A stretch of DNA of 64,000 bases from Caulobacter sp. (GCA_030645575.1 JAUSMJ010000045.1:55535-119534), one strand, 5' to 3'. Numbered from the stretch's first letter, positions 22,813 to 33,263 are shown. Made by a program: numbers and translations. Notes: generated from the letters alone by a model not told the origin.

Positions 22813-25017
22813 TCAGGCCTTCGGCGGCTTCAGGACCCGAAGCCCCAGCAAGGTGATCGCGATCAGCGCCGCCTCGACGACCATCGGCGGAATGAGGATC
22901 TGGCCGCCGCCGGCGAGCAGCAGGTTGATCGTCCGGCCCGTCAGGGCGATGCCGAGCAGCAGCAGCACCGGGACCAGCCATTTGCGCTCGTTCCGCGCCG
23001 CCGCGGTCAACGACAGCACCCCGGCCGCGCCGAAGAAGCCGGCCATGTCGGCCCGCATCGTGCCCAGCCCCGCCGCGCCGTCAGGCAGCAGGCCCATGGC
23101 CGCGCCGATCTTGTCCGGGCTGATCCAGAACCGGCTGGCAAGCAGCAGCGCCAGCAGGCCCACCAGGCCGATCAGGCCGCGCGTCAAAGTCCGGGCCACG
23201 GGCCCCTCCCCTTTTGATTCCCGCCACCGGGCGAAGCGCCAGACGGCGAAGCCGACGAGCCCGAACACCGCGAGCAGCCCGGCCGCCAGCGGCAGGGCGA
23301 ACGTCTCGATGATGCGCAGGAAGATGTTCTTGGCCACTTCCCGGTCGGGTGCGTAGCCCGGCGGAATCTCGGCCACGCCGACCCGCGCGGCCCAGGCGCG
23401 ATAGTCGGCCAGCAGCTCGGCCGCCTTGCCCGGCATGGCGGCGCTAAGGTCGCGCGTCTCGCCCGGGTCGCGGGCGATGTCGTAGAGCCGCCAGCGCGGA
23501 TCACCCAGATGGCCGGCGTTGCGGGTCAGCTTCAGGTCGCCCTTGAACAGCGCCGAGTCGCCGGCGGCCTCCAGGCCGACCGGAGTGGCCCGGTCATAGG
23601 CGGCCCGCGCCGCCCCGGTCAGCACGGGTCGGAGGCTGCGGCCCGCGATCGGCGCGGCCGGCGGCGGGGCCGGCGCGACGCCGGCGAAGTCCAGCAGCGT
23701 GGGGGTGATGTCGGTGATGATCGAGAAGGCGTGGCTGGTCGCCGCCCCGCGCACGCCCGGCCCCGAGACGATCAGTGGCACGCGCGTGCCGCCCTCTGAC
23801 GCATAGAATTTGAACAGGCTCATCGGCGCAGCGGCGGCGCTGGCCCAGCCCGGGCCAATCGCCGTGTAGGTCCCCTTGCCGCCCAGCGCCTTGCCGTCCC
23901 AGCGATAGCCGACGCTCTTCATCCACAGCTTGAACACCGGCTCGACGGTGGGGTCGCCGGCTTCCGGCCCGTTGTCCGACAGGACCACGAACAGGGTGTT
24001 GTCGTACTGGCCCGTGGCCTTCAGATGCGCGACCAGCCGGCCGAGGTGGTGGTCCATCGCCTCGAGCATGCCGGCGTTGACGGCCATCCGCCGGGCCGCC
24101 AGCCGCTGCTGGTCGGGCGTCAGGCTGTTCCACGCCTTCACGTTCATCGGCATGGGCGCCAGCGGAGTCCCGGCGGGAATCAGCCCGGCGCGGATGGCCC
24201 CCTCGTAGCGGCGCTGGCGCTGGGCCTGCCAGCCGTCGGCGTAGCGGCCGTCGTATTTGCGGACGTACTCGTCCGGCGCCTGAACCGGGATATGGATGGC
24301 CAGGAACGGCAGATAGGCGAAGAACGGCCGGCCGTCGTCGGGCTTGGCGTCGACATAGCGGATGATCGTATCGACCAGAAACCGCGACGAATAGTAGTCC
24401 TTCGGCAGGGTCGCCCGCTTGCCGTCCTCGAACCAGTCGGCCTGTTTGTAGATCGGGAAATAGGGCCGCTGTTCCCAGTTGTCCGAACCCGTGGCGTCCA
24501 TCGGGAACGAGCGTTCGAAACCGCGATCGACGGGCAGGTCGCCCGGGCCGTGCCCCAGGTGCCACTTGCCGGCCATGTAGGTGTGATAGCCGCCCGCCCG
24601 CAGCCGGCTGGCCAGGGTCACGACATTGGCCGCCAGCCGGCCCTGATAGGCGGGGTCGTCGCGATGCTCGGGCGGCGTCGATTCCGGCAGGTTGGCCACC
24701 CCGGCCGTGTGGCTATCGACGCCGGTCATCAGCATGGCCCGCGAGGGCGCGCACATCGGCGAGGCGTGGAAGTTGGCGAACCGCGTCCCGCCGGCCGCCA
24801 GGGCGTCGAGGGTCGGGGTGGCGATCTCGCTCCCATAGGCGCCGAAGTCGGTGTAGCCGGCGTCATCGACCAGGATCAGCACGATGTTCGGCGCGGTCGC
24901 GGGAATCGGCGCCGCGGCGCTGGGGCCGAACGCCAGCGCCAGCAGGCCCAGAATCGCCAGTCCCGCCGCCCGCGGGCCGCGACGCGAGGCCGCGCTCAAC
25001 CGGTTTACGCCGCTCAT
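22813..25017 (-). CDS. Arylsulfatase-type sulfatase with C-terminal DUF4345-like membrane domain
   Basis: 734 residues. An N-terminal hydrophobic segment (about 19-35) acts as signal anchor or signal peptide. The sulfatase core has NIVLILVDDAGY (D51, D52 metal ligands) and CAPSRAMLMTG, where C89 is the residue converted to formylglycine; KWHLGHG and the DNGPEAGD metal site follow. About 150 C-terminal residues then form four or five membrane helices with GTMRADMAGFF, resembling DUF4345. So the catalytic part hydrolyses sulfate esters in the periplasm, tethered to the membrane. Family length is normally about 550, so the membrane part is extra. Start alternatives at 25065 and 25077. Confidence 0.8.
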   Translation of the reverse strand: MSGVNRLSAASRRGPRAAGLAILGLLALAFGPSAAAPIPATAPNIVLILVDDAGYTDFGAYGSEIATPTLDALAAGGTRFANFHASPMCAPSRAMLMTGVDSHTAGVANLPESTPPEHRDDPAYQGRLAANVVTLASRLRAGGYHTYMAGKWHLGHGPGDLPVDRGFERSFPMDATGSDNWEQRPYFPIYKQADWFEDGKRATLPKDYYSSRFLVDTIIRYVDAKPDDGRPFFAYLPFLAIHIPVQAPDEYVRKYDGRYADGWQAQRQRRYEGAIRAGLIPAGTPLAPMPMNVKAWNSLTPDQQRLAARRMAVNAGMLEAMDHHLGRLVAHLKATGQYDNTLFVVLSDNGPEAGDPTVEPVFKLWMKSVGYRWDGKALGGKGTYTAIGPGWASAAAAPMSLFKFYASEGGTRVPLIVSGPGVRGAATSHAFSIITDITPTLLDFAGVAPAPPPAAPIAGRSLRPVLTGAARAAYDRATPVGLEAAGDSALFKGDLKLTRNAGHLGDPRWRLYDIARDPGETRDLSAAMPGKAAELLADYRAWAARVGVAEIPPGYAPDREVAKNIFLRIIETFALPLAAGLLAVFGLVGFAVWRFARWRESKGEGPVARTLTRGLIGLVGLLALLLASRFWISPDKIGAAMGLLPDGAAGLGTMRADMAGFFGAAGVLSLTAAARNERKWLVPVLLLLGIALTGRTINLLLAGGGQILIPPMVVEAALIAITLLGLRVLKPPKA

Positions 25018-25081
25018 CGCCGCCTCGCCCGCAGATCGCCACGCCCCCCGTGGAGCGGCGACCATAGCAGCATTCACGGTG

Positions 25082-25104
25082 GTTACCAGTGGGTAACTGG
25101 TAAC
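25082..25104. promoter_or_regulatory. Perfect 9-bp palindrome GTTACCAGT-N5-ACTGGTAAC
   Basis: Arms at 25082-25090 and 25096-25104. It lies 4 bp past the dctA stop and about 65 bp before the sulfatase start on the same strand. No T-tract follows, so an operator for the sulfatase is as likely as a dctA terminator. Confidence 0.4.
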
Positions 25105-25108
25105 GAGC

Positions 25109-26419
25109 CTAGTCGGCCTCGGCCTCGGTCGCCAGCCCCCCGGCCAGCGGATGGGCGTCGTGGACGACCGGTCCCCGCGTCAGTTCGGTCGCCATCCGCT
25201 CGCGGTCCAGCTCGCCCTCCCAGCGGGCCACCACCAGGGTCGCCACGCCGTTGCCGACGAGGTTGGTCAGGGCCCGGCATTCGCTCATGAACCGGTCGAT
25301 GCCGACGATCAGGGCCAGCGCCTCGATCGGAATGTCCGGCACGACGGCGAGAGTCGCGGCCAGGGTGATGAAACCGGCCCCGGTGACGCCGCTGGCGCCC
25401 TTGGAGGTCAGCATGGCCACGCCCAGAATGGTCGCCAGCTGCCAGACATCGAGATGGGTGTTGGTCGCCTGGGCCAGGAACAGGGTGGCCAGGGTCATGT
25501 AGATGTTGGTGCCGTCGAGGTTGAAGCTGTAGCCGGTGGGGATCACCAGCCCCGTCACCGACCGCGACGCGCCCAGCCGCTGCAGCTTTTCCATGATCTG
25601 CGGCAGCACCGACTCCGAGGAGCTGGTGCCCAGCACGATCAGCAGTTCCTCGCGGATGTAGCTGATGAACTTGAGGATCGAGAAGCCGGCCAGCCGGGCG
25701 ATCAGCCCCAGCACCAGCAGCACGAAGATCAGGCTGGTGACGTAGAAGGTCCCGATCAGCACCGCCAGGTTGCCCAGCGCCGCCACGCCGTATTTGCCGA
25801 TGGTGAAGCCCATGGCCCCGAAGGCGCCCAGCGGGGCCAGCCGCACGACGATATGGATGATGCCGAAGAACACCCGGCCGATCTGGTCCAGCGTGTCGGC
25901 CACCCGGTCGCCGAACTCGCCGAGCCGGGCGCAGGCGAAGCCGGTCAGGATGGCGACCAGCAGCACCTGCAGCAGCTCGCCGCTGGCCAGGGCGCCGAAG
26001 AAGGTGTCGGGGATCAGGTGCAGCAGCCAGGCGACGATGCCCTCGCCGTGCGCCGCCTTGGCCGCGTAGTCGGCGGCGACCGTCGGGTCGAGGGTGGCCG
26101 GGTCAATGTCGAAGCCCGCGCCCGGCCGCACGATCAGCCCGACGGCCAGGCCGACGCCCAGGGCCAGGGTCGAGACCACCTCGAAATAGATCAGCGTCCT
26201 GGCCCCGACCCGGCCGAATGCCTTGAGGTCGCCCATCCGGGCGATGCCGCCGGCCACGGTGACGAAGATCACCGGCGCGATGACCAGCTTGATCAGCTTG
26301 ATAAAGCCGTCGGCCAGCGGCTTCAGCGCCACCCCCGTGGCTGGCCAGATCGCCCCGACCGCGATGCCGAGCGCGATGGCGATCAGCACCTGGACATAGA
26401 GCAGCTTCAGATACCGCAT
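25109..26419 (-). CDS. dctA: C4-dicarboxylate:cation symporter DctA
   Basis: 436 residues, DAACS/SDF family length. It imports succinate, fumarate and malate with protons or sodium. Visible are the eight-helix core, the serine-rich re-entrant loop [18 protein letters not shown] (HP1), [20 protein letters not shown] (TM7 with NxDG), and [18 protein letters not shown] (HP2), followed by [18 protein letters not shown] (TM8). These are DctA-like rather than glutamate-carrier. Single gene, ending near the palindrome upstream of the sulfatase. Confidence 0.93.
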   Translation of the reverse strand: MRYLKLLYVQVLIAIALGIAVGAIWPATGVALKPLADGFIKLIKLVIAPVIFVTVAGGIARMGDLKAFGRVGARTLIYFEVVSTLALGVGLAVGLIVRPGAGFDIDPATLDPTVAADYAAKAAHGEGIVAWLLHLIPDTFFGALASGELLQVLLVAILTGFACARLGEFGDRVADTLDQIGRVFFGIIHIVVRLAPLGAFGAMGFTIGKYGVAALGNLAVLIGTFYVTSLIFVLLVLGLIARLAGFSILKFISYIREELLIVLGTSSSESVLPQIMEKLQRLGASRSVTGLVIPTGYSFNLDGTNIYMTLATLFLAQATNTHLDVWQLATILGVAMLTSKGASGVTGAGFITLAATLAVVPDIPIEALALIVGIDRFMSECRALTNLVGNGVATLVVARWEGELDRERMATELTRGPVVHDAHPLAGGLATEAEAD

Positions 26420-26486
26420 TCACCCCCCGGCAGGCCGGCGACGGGGTTCCGCTGACGCTCCCCGCACGCTATGACCGGCGCCGCGT

Positions 26487-26563
26487 GGCCCGGTAGCTCA
26501 GCAGGATAGAGCAGCGCTTTCCTAAAGCGAAGGTCGGGGGTTCGAGTCCCTCCCGGGCCGCCA
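26487..26563 (+). tRNA. tRNA-Arg (anticodon CCU), CCA encoded
   Basis: A 77-nt cloverleaf: acceptor GGCCCGG pairing with CCGGGCC, D-arm GCTC/GAGC, anticodon loop TTCCTAA with CCT, T-arm GGGGGTTCGAGTCCCTC, discriminator G and encoded CCA. The anticodon stem closes as GCGCT/AGCGA with a G27-A43 mismatch. It reads AGG codons. The AraC gene on the other strand ends inside it. Confidence 0.95.
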
Positions 26564-27592
26564 GACCGTAGACGACACGTCGTCCCCGGCCGGGGCGCTC
26601 GACTGGCGCCGGCGCCAGGCGCTGGGGGTTTCACCGGTGTGGCGGCGGAAGAAGCGGGTAAAGATCGCCGGGTCGACATAGCCGAGGGCCAGGGCGATGT
26701 CGCCGAGCCGGGCGTCCGAATGACGGATGAGCCGACGGGCCAGGGCGATGCGGGCCTCCTCGACCAGACCGCGGAACGACCGACCCTCCAGGGCGAGGCG
26801 GCGCTGGAGCGTGCGGGGCGACACCCCAAGCTCGGCCGCCACGCCAGCCTCGCCCCGCCAGCCATCGCCGAGGCCGCGCCAGATACAGTCCCGCGCCCGA
26901 TCCGCCAGACCGACCGCCGTCGATCCCACCCGCCCGGCCAGGTGATCGAAGAGCAACTGGTTGAGCGCGAGATTGGCGTGGGCCACGGGCCGTTCCAGCA
27001 ACTCGGCCCTGAAGACCACCGCCATGGTTTCCTGGCCGAACAGGACCGGTGCGCCGAAAAAGGTCTCGTACGCCGCCGCGGACCGGGGACGACGGCGGGC
27101 GAGGTAGACGGCGTCCGGCGACCAGTCCGGCCGGGACAGGCCGCGAAGCAGCACGACCGCCGCGCCGGCCAGATGATCGAGCTGCTGTTCGAGGGCGGGC
27201 GGATCGGTCAGCACCACCTGGCCGACCAGCATCGCCTCGTCCCGGTCGCGTTCGACGCTCGCCCGGACGCCGCCATCCTGCAGATGGGGCAGCAGACGCA
27301 GGAGCTGCGCCAGCGCGTCGCCGACGCACGGCGCGCTGGCGAGCAAGGGCGCCAGATCGCCGAACGCGTCCATCGTCCGGCGCCGGGCCAGCGTCAGGCC
27401 GAAGTCCTCGCGCCCGGTCAGTCCGGACGCGAGACCCAGCGCCGACTGAAAGGCGTGAGGGTGCAGGCGGTTCTCCTCCGGATCGGCAGGGTCGAAGCCG
27501 ACCGCCGCCATGACGGGCGCGGGATCGTGGCCGAGCTCGGCGACGAGTCCGGCGATCGCGCTGAGCGCGGCGCGGCGGGGGCGAAGACGCAT
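26522..27592 (-). CDS. AraC-family transcriptional regulator
   Basis: 356 residues. The N-terminal half resembles the Arabinose_bd/OruR-type ligand domain, and the C-terminal 100 residues form two helix-turn-helix motifs: GVAAELGVSPRTLQRRLA and LGDIALALGYVDPAIFTRFF, then GETPSAWRRR. The frame runs past the fold into the tRNA-Arg antisense and stops at 26522, so the last dozen residues (WRPGRDSNPRPSL) come from tRNA sequence. It is divergent from the DUF1254 gene with 89 bp between, holding a direct repeat, so DUF1254 is the likely target. Confidence 0.85.
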   Translation of the reverse strand: MRLRPRRAALSAIAGLVAELGHDPAPVMAAVGFDPADPEENRLHPHAFQSALGLASGLTGREDFGLTLARRRTMDAFGDLAPLLASAPCVGDALAQLLRLLPHLQDGGVRASVERDRDEAMLVGQVVLTDPPALEQQLDHLAGAAVVLLRGLSRPDWSPDAVYLARRRPRSAAAYETFFGAPVLFGQETMAVVFRAELLERPVAHANLALNQLLFDHLAGRVGSTAVGLADRARDCIWRGLGDGWRGEAGVAAELGVSPRTLQRRLALEGRSFRGLVEEARIALARRLIRHSDARLGDIALALGYVDPAIFTRFFRRHTGETPSAWRRRQSSAPAGDDVSSTVWRPGRDSNPRPSL

Positions 27593-27602
27593 GGCGCGAA
27601 AA

Positions 27603-27650
27603 GTCAAATCGATCCTCGCGACCGGGGTCAAGATTATCGTCGCAAACGAC
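27603..27650 (+). promoter_or_regulatory. Direct-repeat AraC-type operator candidate
   Basis: GTCAA...ATC..TCGC..AC (from 27603) is repeated as GTCAA...ATC.TCGC..AC (from 27627), start to start 24 bp, in the araC-DUF1254 divergent gap. Tandem half-sites fit AraC binding but the spacing is longer than the usual 21 bp. Confidence 0.3.
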
Positions 27651-27681
27651 CCGGCCAGACAGGGTCGATCGGAGGAGCCCC

Positions 27682-29160
27682 ATGACCCAACTCCGTCCGC
27701 CCGAAGCACAACGCCGCCGCCGGGCCGCGCTGATGGTCGGCGTCGCGATCGCCGTCGCCCTGCCGCTGACCCCCGCCCTCGGCCAGCCTTCGCCGCCCCC
27801 GGCGGCGACCGCGGCCGCCGACGCCGCCGCGCGCGAGGAGCTGGCCTACGCCTATGCGCTTCAGGCCTACGTCTTCACCTTCCCCCTCATTGTCACCGAA
27901 CGCGAGCGGCTGCGCCGGGAGAGCCTTGCCGGGCCGGTCGCGGGCGAGCCGGCGGCCCCGATCAACCAGCTCGGACATATGACGCGGCTGGCCAGCGCCA
28001 GCGGCGACCTGCCCTACAGCCCCAACAACGACACGGTCTACACCGGCATCGCGCTCGACCTGAGCACGGGACCGATCGTCCTGCGCATGCCCGCGATCAC
28101 GGACCGCTACGTGTCCGTCCAGGTGGCCGACGCCTATATCGAGAACCAGCCGTACCTGTATTCGACGCGGGTCAACGGCGGTCAGGCGCTGGACATCGCC
28201 TTCGTCGGTCCTGGCTGGCAGGGCGAGCCGCCGAAGGGCGTGGCCGTGGCGCGGATGCCCACCAACCTGACCTCCGTGGCGGTCCGCATCGCCGTGCATG
28301 GCCAGACCGACCTTCCCGCCGTTCGCCGCTACCAGGCGGCGATGTCGCTGACGGCGCTGGCCGACTGGCGCGACGGCCCAAGCGGCATGGCCCCGCCGGC
28401 TCCGGCGGTTCGCGCGCGGAAATCCTACGAGGGCGACTTCGCCTATTTCCGGCTGGTCGCCGACCTGATGACCGAGAATCCGCCGCCCGCGAAGCACGTC
28501 GGCATGTTGGCGATGATGCGCCGCATCGGCCTCGTTCCCGGAAAGCCGTTCGACCCCGCCAGGCTCGATCCGGCGACGCGGGCGGGCGTGCTGCGAGCCG
28601 AGAGGGCGGGGCCGCGGGTGATAGACCTGATCCGGCGGACGCGCGGAACGCCAACCGCGACCGGCTGGACCGCGAACCGGGCGGCCCTGGCCAACGACTT
28701 CGACTATCCCACCCGCGCGGGCAACGCGCTGGTCGGGCTGATGGGCAATGATCCGGAGGAAGCCCTCTACTTCAACAACTTCTTCGCGGCCGACGGGCAG
28801 GCGCTGAAGGGCGGCAGGGCCTATCGCCTGCACTTCAAGGCGACCGACATTCCGCGGACCGACACCCTCGGCTTCTGGTCGCTCACCCTCTACGACGCGC
28901 AGCGCTTCCAGTTCGTCGGCAACCCGCTGGACCGCTACGCCCTTGGCAGCCGCGACGACCTGGTCCGCAACCCCGACGGCTCGGTGGATATCTACGTCCA
29001 GCCCACGGCCCCGGGCGGCGAGCGCAACCGCAACTGGCTGCCGTCGCCGGCCAGCGGCGACGTCAAGCTGACGATGCGGATCTATATGCCGACCGCCGAC
29101 CTGGTGACCGCCTACCGGCAGTCGAGCCTGCTGGTCCCTCCCATCGAGCCGGCGAACTGA
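27682..29160 (+). CDS. Exported DUF1254/DUF1214 domain protein
   Basis: 492 residues. The N terminus is basic then hydrophobic (ALMVGVAIAVALPLTPALGQ, cleavage after GQ near 35), so it is exported. DUF1254 follows (LPYSPNNDTVYTGIALDLST near 112-131) and DUF1214 ends it (DIPRTDTLGFWSLTLYDAQR near 393-412). Catalytic role unknown; the pair of domains is common in exported proteins of proteobacteria. GGAGGAGCCCC gives a strong ribosome-binding site. It is probably driven by the divergent AraC regulator. Confidence 0.88.
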   Translation: MTQLRPPEAQRRRRAALMVGVAIAVALPLTPALGQPSPPPAATAAADAAAREELAYAYALQAYVFTFPLIVTERERLRRESLAGPVAGEPAAPINQLGHMTRLASASGDLPYSPNNDTVYTGIALDLSTGPIVLRMPAITDRYVSVQVADAYIENQPYLYSTRVNGGQALDIAFVGPGWQGEPPKGVAVARMPTNLTSVAVRIAVHGQTDLPAVRRYQAAMSLTALADWRDGPSGMAPPAPAVRARKSYEGDFAYFRLVADLMTENPPPAKHVGMLAMMRRIGLVPGKPFDPARLDPATRAGVLRAERAGPRVIDLIRRTRGTPTATGWTANRAALANDFDYPTRAGNALVGLMGNDPEEALYFNNFFAADGQALKGGRAYRLHFKATDIPRTDTLGFWSLTLYDAQRFQFVGNPLDRYALGSRDDLVRNPDGSVDIYVQPTAPGGERNRNWLPSPASGDVKLTMRIYMPTADLVTAYRQSSLLVPPIEPAN

Positions 29161-29240
29161 CGTCGTCGCCTTGCCGAGACGAGTCAGGCCCGGCCTGCCC
29201 CCACCGCCACCCATCCAGGCGACACGTCGCGGTTGGGCGC

Positions 29241-30725
29241 CTAGTCGCCCAGGCCGATGCACATCATCTTCAGCTCAAGATACTCGTCGAGGCCGAAGTG
29301 GGAGCCCTCGCGGCCCAAGCCCGATTCCTTGACCCCGCCAAACGGCGCGACCTCGGTCGAGATCAGGCCGGTGTTCAGGCCGACCATGCCGTACTGCAGC
29401 CCCTCGCCCACCCGCCAGGCGCGGTTCAGGTCGCGGGTGAACACGTAGGACGCCAGTCCGGCCCGCGTGTCGTTGGCGATGGCCAGGGCCTCGGCCTCGG
29501 TCTCGAACCGCACGAGCCCGGCCAGCGGCCCGAAGGTCTCTTCCCGGTTCAGCAGGGCGCCCAGGGGCACGTCCGCCAGCACGGTCGGTTCGAACCAGGT
29601 TCCGGTCTCGCCCCGGCGTGCGCCCCCGGTCAGAACCCGGGCGCCGCCGGCCAGGGCGTCGGCGATATGGCGTTCCACCTTGTCCACCGCCGCGTCGTTG
29701 ATCAGCGGCCCCTGGTCGGTGGGCCCCTCAAGGCCGTCGCCGACCTTCAGCCCGTTGACCCGCGCCGTCAGCCGGGCCGCGAAGGCGTCATAAACGCCGG
29801 CCTGGACCAGCAGACGGTTGGCGCAGACGCAGGTCTGGCCAGTGTTGCGGAACTTCGAGGCGATAGCCCCCTCGACCGCCGCATCCAGGTCCGCGTCGTC
29901 GAAGACGATGAACGGCGCGTTGCCGCCCAACTCCAGCGACACCCGCTTGACCGTGCCCATACAGGCGGCGGCCAGCATCTTTCCGACGGCGGTCGAGCCG
30001 GTGAAGGTGAACTTGGCCACCCGGGGATCGGTGGTCATCACCGTCCCGATCGGCGCGGGCGGGCCGGTGACGATGTTGAACACCCCCGCCGGCAGGCCGG
30101 CCTCCTCGCCCAGCAGGGCCAGGGCCAGTGCGGAAAAGGGCGTCAGTTCCGACGGCTTGAGCACCACCGTGCAGCCGGCGGCCAGGGCGGGGCCGACCTT
30201 GCGGGTGATCATGGCGGCCGGGAAGTTCCACGGCGTGACCGCCGCGACAACGCCCACCGGCTGTTTGAGCACGACGATCCGTTTGTCGGCCTGATGGCCG
30301 GGGATCACCTCGCCATAGGCCCGCTTGGCCTCCTCGCCGAACCATTCGATGAAGCCGGCCGCATAGGCGATCTCGCCCTGGGCCTCGGCCAGCGGCTTGC
30401 CCTGTTCGGCGGTCATCAGCCGGGCCAGGTCATCGCGGTGAGCCATGATCAGCTCGAACCAGCGACGCAGGATCGCCGCCCTTTCCTTCGCGGCCCGGGC
30501 GGCCCAGGCCGGGAAGGCCGCATGGGCCGCCGCGACCGCCGCGAGCGTCTCGGCTTCGCCCAGGGACGGCACGGCGCCGAGCACCTTGCCCGTCGCCGGG
30601 TTGGTCACGGCGATGGAGGCCGGGCCGGTCACCCAGGCGCCGTCGATCCAGGCCGCCTCGCGCAGGAGGTCCGGGCGCTTCAACGCCAGACGGTCGCGTT
30701 CGACGGATTCGGTGTGCTCGCTCAC
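29241..30725 (-). CDS. gabD: Succinate-semialdehyde dehydrogenase GabD
   Basis: 494 residues, aldehyde dehydrogenase superfamily. It oxidises succinate semialdehyde to succinate, the second step of GABA degradation. Catalytic residues are E265 in LELGGNAPF and C299 in NTGQTCVC (with C301 two places later, as in redox-controlled SSADHs). Nucleotide site TPWNFP and FTGSTAVGK are present. The ATG overlaps the gabT stop by 4 nt. Adjacent gabT makes SSADH, rather than another aldehyde dehydrogenase, the likely function. Confidence 0.92.
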   Translation of the reverse strand: MSEHTESVERDRLALKRPDLLREAAWIDGAWVTGPASIAVTNPATGKVLGAVPSLGEAETLAAVAAAHAAFPAWAARAAKERAAILRRWFELIMAHRDDLARLMTAEQGKPLAEAQGEIAYAAGFIEWFGEEAKRAYGEVIPGHQADKRIVVLKQPVGVVAAVTPWNFPAAMITRKVGPALAAGCTVVLKPSELTPFSALALALLGEEAGLPAGVFNIVTGPPAPIGTVMTTDPRVAKFTFTGSTAVGKMLAAACMGTVKRVSLELGGNAPFIVFDDADLDAAVEGAIASKFRNTGQTCVCANRLLVQAGVYDAFAARLTARVNGLKVGDGLEGPTDQGPLINDAAVDKVERHIADALAGGARVLTGGARRGETGTWFEPTVLADVPLGALLNREETFGPLAGLVRFETEAEALAIANDTRAGLASYVFTRDLNRAWRVGEGLQYGMVGLNTGLISTEVAPFGGVKESGLGREGSHFGLDEYLELKMMCIGLGD

Positions 30726-32002
30726 GACTGACGCTCCAGAGCCGCTTCGAGGATATCCAGCCCCTCATCAAGAACAACATCCGGCGTCGTCAGCGGCGCC
30801 AGCAGGCGGATGGTCTCGCCATACACGCCGCAGGACAGCAGGATCAGCCCCTTGTTCAGCGCCCGCACGGTGACCGCCTTGGCCTCCGCGCCGTCCGGCT
30901 CGCCTCCCCGCGCACGCAGGATGTCGAAGCCGATCATCGCCCCAGGCCCGCGGATGTTGGCGACCGGAACCAGATCGTTGCGCTGGCTCATGGCCGCCAG
31001 TCGCCCCCGGATGCGGGCGCCCTGGGCGTCGGCGCGATCCATCAGCTTCTCTTCGGCGATCACGTCGAGCACGGCCAGGGCCGCGGCGCAGGCGATCGGC
31101 GGGCCGGCATAGGTGCCGCCCAGACCGCCCGGTTCGGCCGCGTCCATGATCGCCGCTTTGCCGATGATGCCCGACAGGGGGAAGCCGCCGGCCAGCGACT
31201 TGGCCACGGTGATCATATCCGGCTGCACGCCGCTGTGTTCGATGCCGAACATCTTGCCGGTGCGTGCGAACCCGGCCTGGACCTCGTCGGAGATCAGCAG
31301 GATGCCGTGGCGATCGCAGATGTCGCGCAGCGCGCGCAGCAGCTCCGGCGGCGCAGGCTGGAAACCGCCCTCCCCCTGCACGGGCTCGATGACGATGGCC
31401 GCCACCCGCTCGGGCTCGACATCGGCGCGGAACAGGAACTCCAGCGCCTTCAGGCTGTCCTCGACGCTGACGCCGTACTGAGGGATGGGGAACGGGGCGT
31501 GGAACACCTCGGCCGGTAGCGGGCCGAACAGGCGCTTGTAGGGGGCGACCTTGCCGGTCATGGCCATGGTCAGCATGGTCCGGCCGTGGAAGCCGCCGGT
31601 GAAGGCGATGACCGCAGACCGACCGGTGGCGGCCCGTGCGATCTTGACCGCGTTCTCGACCGCCTCGGCGCCGGTGGTGAACAGGATGGTCTTCGCCGGC
31701 CCGTCGAACGGCGCCAGCGCGTTCAGCCGTTCGGCCAGGACGACATAGGGCTCGTAGGCCACCACCTGGAAGGCAGTGTGGGTATAGGCGTCGAGCTGGT
31801 CGCGGACCGCCGCCAGCACCTTTGGATGGCGATGGCCGGTATTGAGCACGGCGATGCCGCCGGCGAAATCGACGTAGCGGTTTCCCTCGACATCCCACAG
31901 CTCGGCGTTCTCGGCGCGGGCGGCGAAGATGGCGGTGGCGGTGGATACGCCGCGCGGCACGGCGGCCAGACGGCGGGTCAACAGGTCAGCGTTGGCGGAC
32001 AT
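30722..32002 (-). CDS. gabT: 4-aminobutyrate aminotransferase GabT
   Basis: 426 residues, class-III PLP aminotransferase. It transfers the amino group of GABA to 2-oxoglutarate, giving succinate semialdehyde and glutamate. The PLP lysine is K268 in [11 protein letters not shown] and the pyridine-nitrogen aspartate is D239 in [10 protein letters not shown]. The GABA-type N terminus ([20 protein letters not shown]) supports the family. It is coupled to gabD and lies downstream of the MFS transporter gene. A 5-aminovalerate or putrescine aminotransferase cannot be excluded. Confidence 0.92.
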   Translation of the reverse strand: MSANADLLTRRLAAVPRGVSTATAIFAARAENAELWDVEGNRYVDFAGGIAVLNTGHRHPKVLAAVRDQLDAYTHTAFQVVAYEPYVVLAERLNALAPFDGPAKTILFTTGAEAVENAVKIARAATGRSAVIAFTGGFHGRTMLTMAMTGKVAPYKRLFGPLPAEVFHAPFPIPQYGVSVEDSLKALEFLFRADVEPERVAAIVIEPVQGEGGFQPAPPELLRALRDICDRHGILLISDEVQAGFARTGKMFGIEHSGVQPDMITVAKSLAGGFPLSGIIGKAAIMDAAEPGGLGGTYAGPPIACAAALAVLDVIAEEKLMDRADAQGARIRGRLAAMSQRNDLVPVANIRGPGAMIGFDILRARGGEPDGAEAKAVTVRALNKGLILLSCGVYGETIRLLAPLTTPDVVLDEGLDILEAALERQS

Positions 32003-32066
32003 GGGAATGTACTCCTGAAGGCAGATACGGGGTTTCGGCCGACGGGCGGCCGGGGATTGGGGTGGT

Positions 32067-33263
32067 TCAGCCCGGTGGGCGCTGTCGGTCGAGCGCGAGG
32101 GCCGGGGCGATCGACGCCAGGCCGCTGAGCGCCAGGCCCAGGACCGAGATATTGATCAGGCCGTCGTACTGTCCGCCGCTGGCGACGAAGGCGGCCATGG
32201 CCGGGCCGGACGCCAGCCCCATCTTCGAGAAGAAGCCGGCCAAGGCGGCCATCTGTCCGGCCTTGTCGAAGGCGGCGCTCATGCCGAGCAGATAGGGGAT
32301 CACGAAGGCCCAGGTGATGGCCGTGCCGATATTGGCGACCAGATAGACCCACGGCAGTTCGCTGAAATGGAACGCCCAGGTGCCGGCGAGGGTCAGGGCC
32401 AGACCGGCCACCACCGGCCAGAAGCGGCCAAACCTGGCGCCCATGAAGACCACGAGAGCCGAACCGAGCGCGCCGATCCAGTTGGCCGCGCCAAGCGTGT
32501 CGGTGATGAAGCCGAGCTCCAGGCCGGCGCCCTTGCCCAGGCCGATGATGTAGGCCGCTAGCCCCATGTTGGCCGCCTGGAACAGGAAGATGCCGACAAA
32601 CACCAGAACCAGAGGGATCCAGCGGGTCGGCGCTTTTGGTCCGGTCGCCGCGACCTTCGGGGCGGCTTCGTAGGCGCCCAGAAAGGGGGTCATGACCAGG
32701 GTCGCCAGACTGAACGTCGCCAGGGCGACAAACAGCACGCCGGGGCCGAACACCGGGACGAGCCGGGGCAGGAACATCAGGCCCAGGCCGCCGAGGCCGA
32801 ACTGGACCACCAGCAGCATGCCGAAGGTGCGATCCGGCGCCTTTGTCCGGGCGATGACCGCGAAGGCCACCCCGACCAGAAGGCCGCCGACCAGCCCGTG
32901 CAGGAACCTCACCGCGATCAGCACCTGGGGATCGCGCAGCAGCGTCGAGGCCAGGTCGATAGTGATCAGGCCGAGCAGCACCGTCACCGCGGTCGGCCGC
33001 CAGGGCAGCCTGCGGATGATGAACACCGCCGTCAGGGCGCCCACGGCCGCGCCATAGACATTGGCCGAAGCCACCAGCCCCGCCTGTTTGGCGGTCAGGC
33101 CCGCGCCGCTGATGAGTCCGTCCACCAGGGCGGCCATGATGTTGACGTAGAACAGACCGGCGGTGGCCAGGAAGGACAGCAGGACGCTGGCCAGCAGGCT
33201 GTCCTCCGGGACCCTTGGCGGGCCGCGACGCGCGGGCGGCGCGTTGAGGGCGTCGTCGGTCAT
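32067..33263 (-). CDS. MFS transporter
   Basis: 398 residues with 12 predicted membrane helices. The signature after TM2-TM3 is seen as FIIRRLPWRPTAVTVLLGLI, and GLVGGLLVGVAFAVIARTKA is the TM4 region. Start is the ATG at 33263, which overlaps the serine hydrolase stop (ATGA 33260-33263). It lies between the hydrolase and gabT in the co-oriented block, so it plausibly carries the released amino acid (GABA) or its conjugate across the inner membrane. Substrate is inferred from context only. Confidence 0.85.
   Translation of the reverse strand: MTDDALNAPPARRGPPRVPEDSLLASVLLSFLATAGLFYVNIMAALVDGLISGAGLTAKQAGLVASANVYGAAVGALTAVFIIRRLPWRPTAVTVLLGLITIDLASTLLRDPQVLIAVRFLHGLVGGLLVGVAFAVIARTKAPDRTFGMLLVVQFGLGGLGLMFLPRLVPVFGPGVLFVALATFSLATLVMTPFLGAYEAAPKVAATGPKAPTRWIPLVLVFVGIFLFQAANMGLAAYIIGLGKGAGLELGFITDTLGAANWIGALGSALVVFMGARFGRFWPVVAGLALTLAGTWAFHFSELPWVYLVANIGTAITWAFVIPYLLGMSAAFDKAGQMAALAGFFSKMGLASGPAMAAFVASGGQYDGLINISVLGLALSGLASIAPALALDRQRPPG

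Noticed and set aside
26522..26563. Protein-coding meaning of the motif RDSNPRPSL at the AraC C terminus
   Set aside because: It is read from the complementary strand of tRNA-Arg and so does not represent a protein domain.
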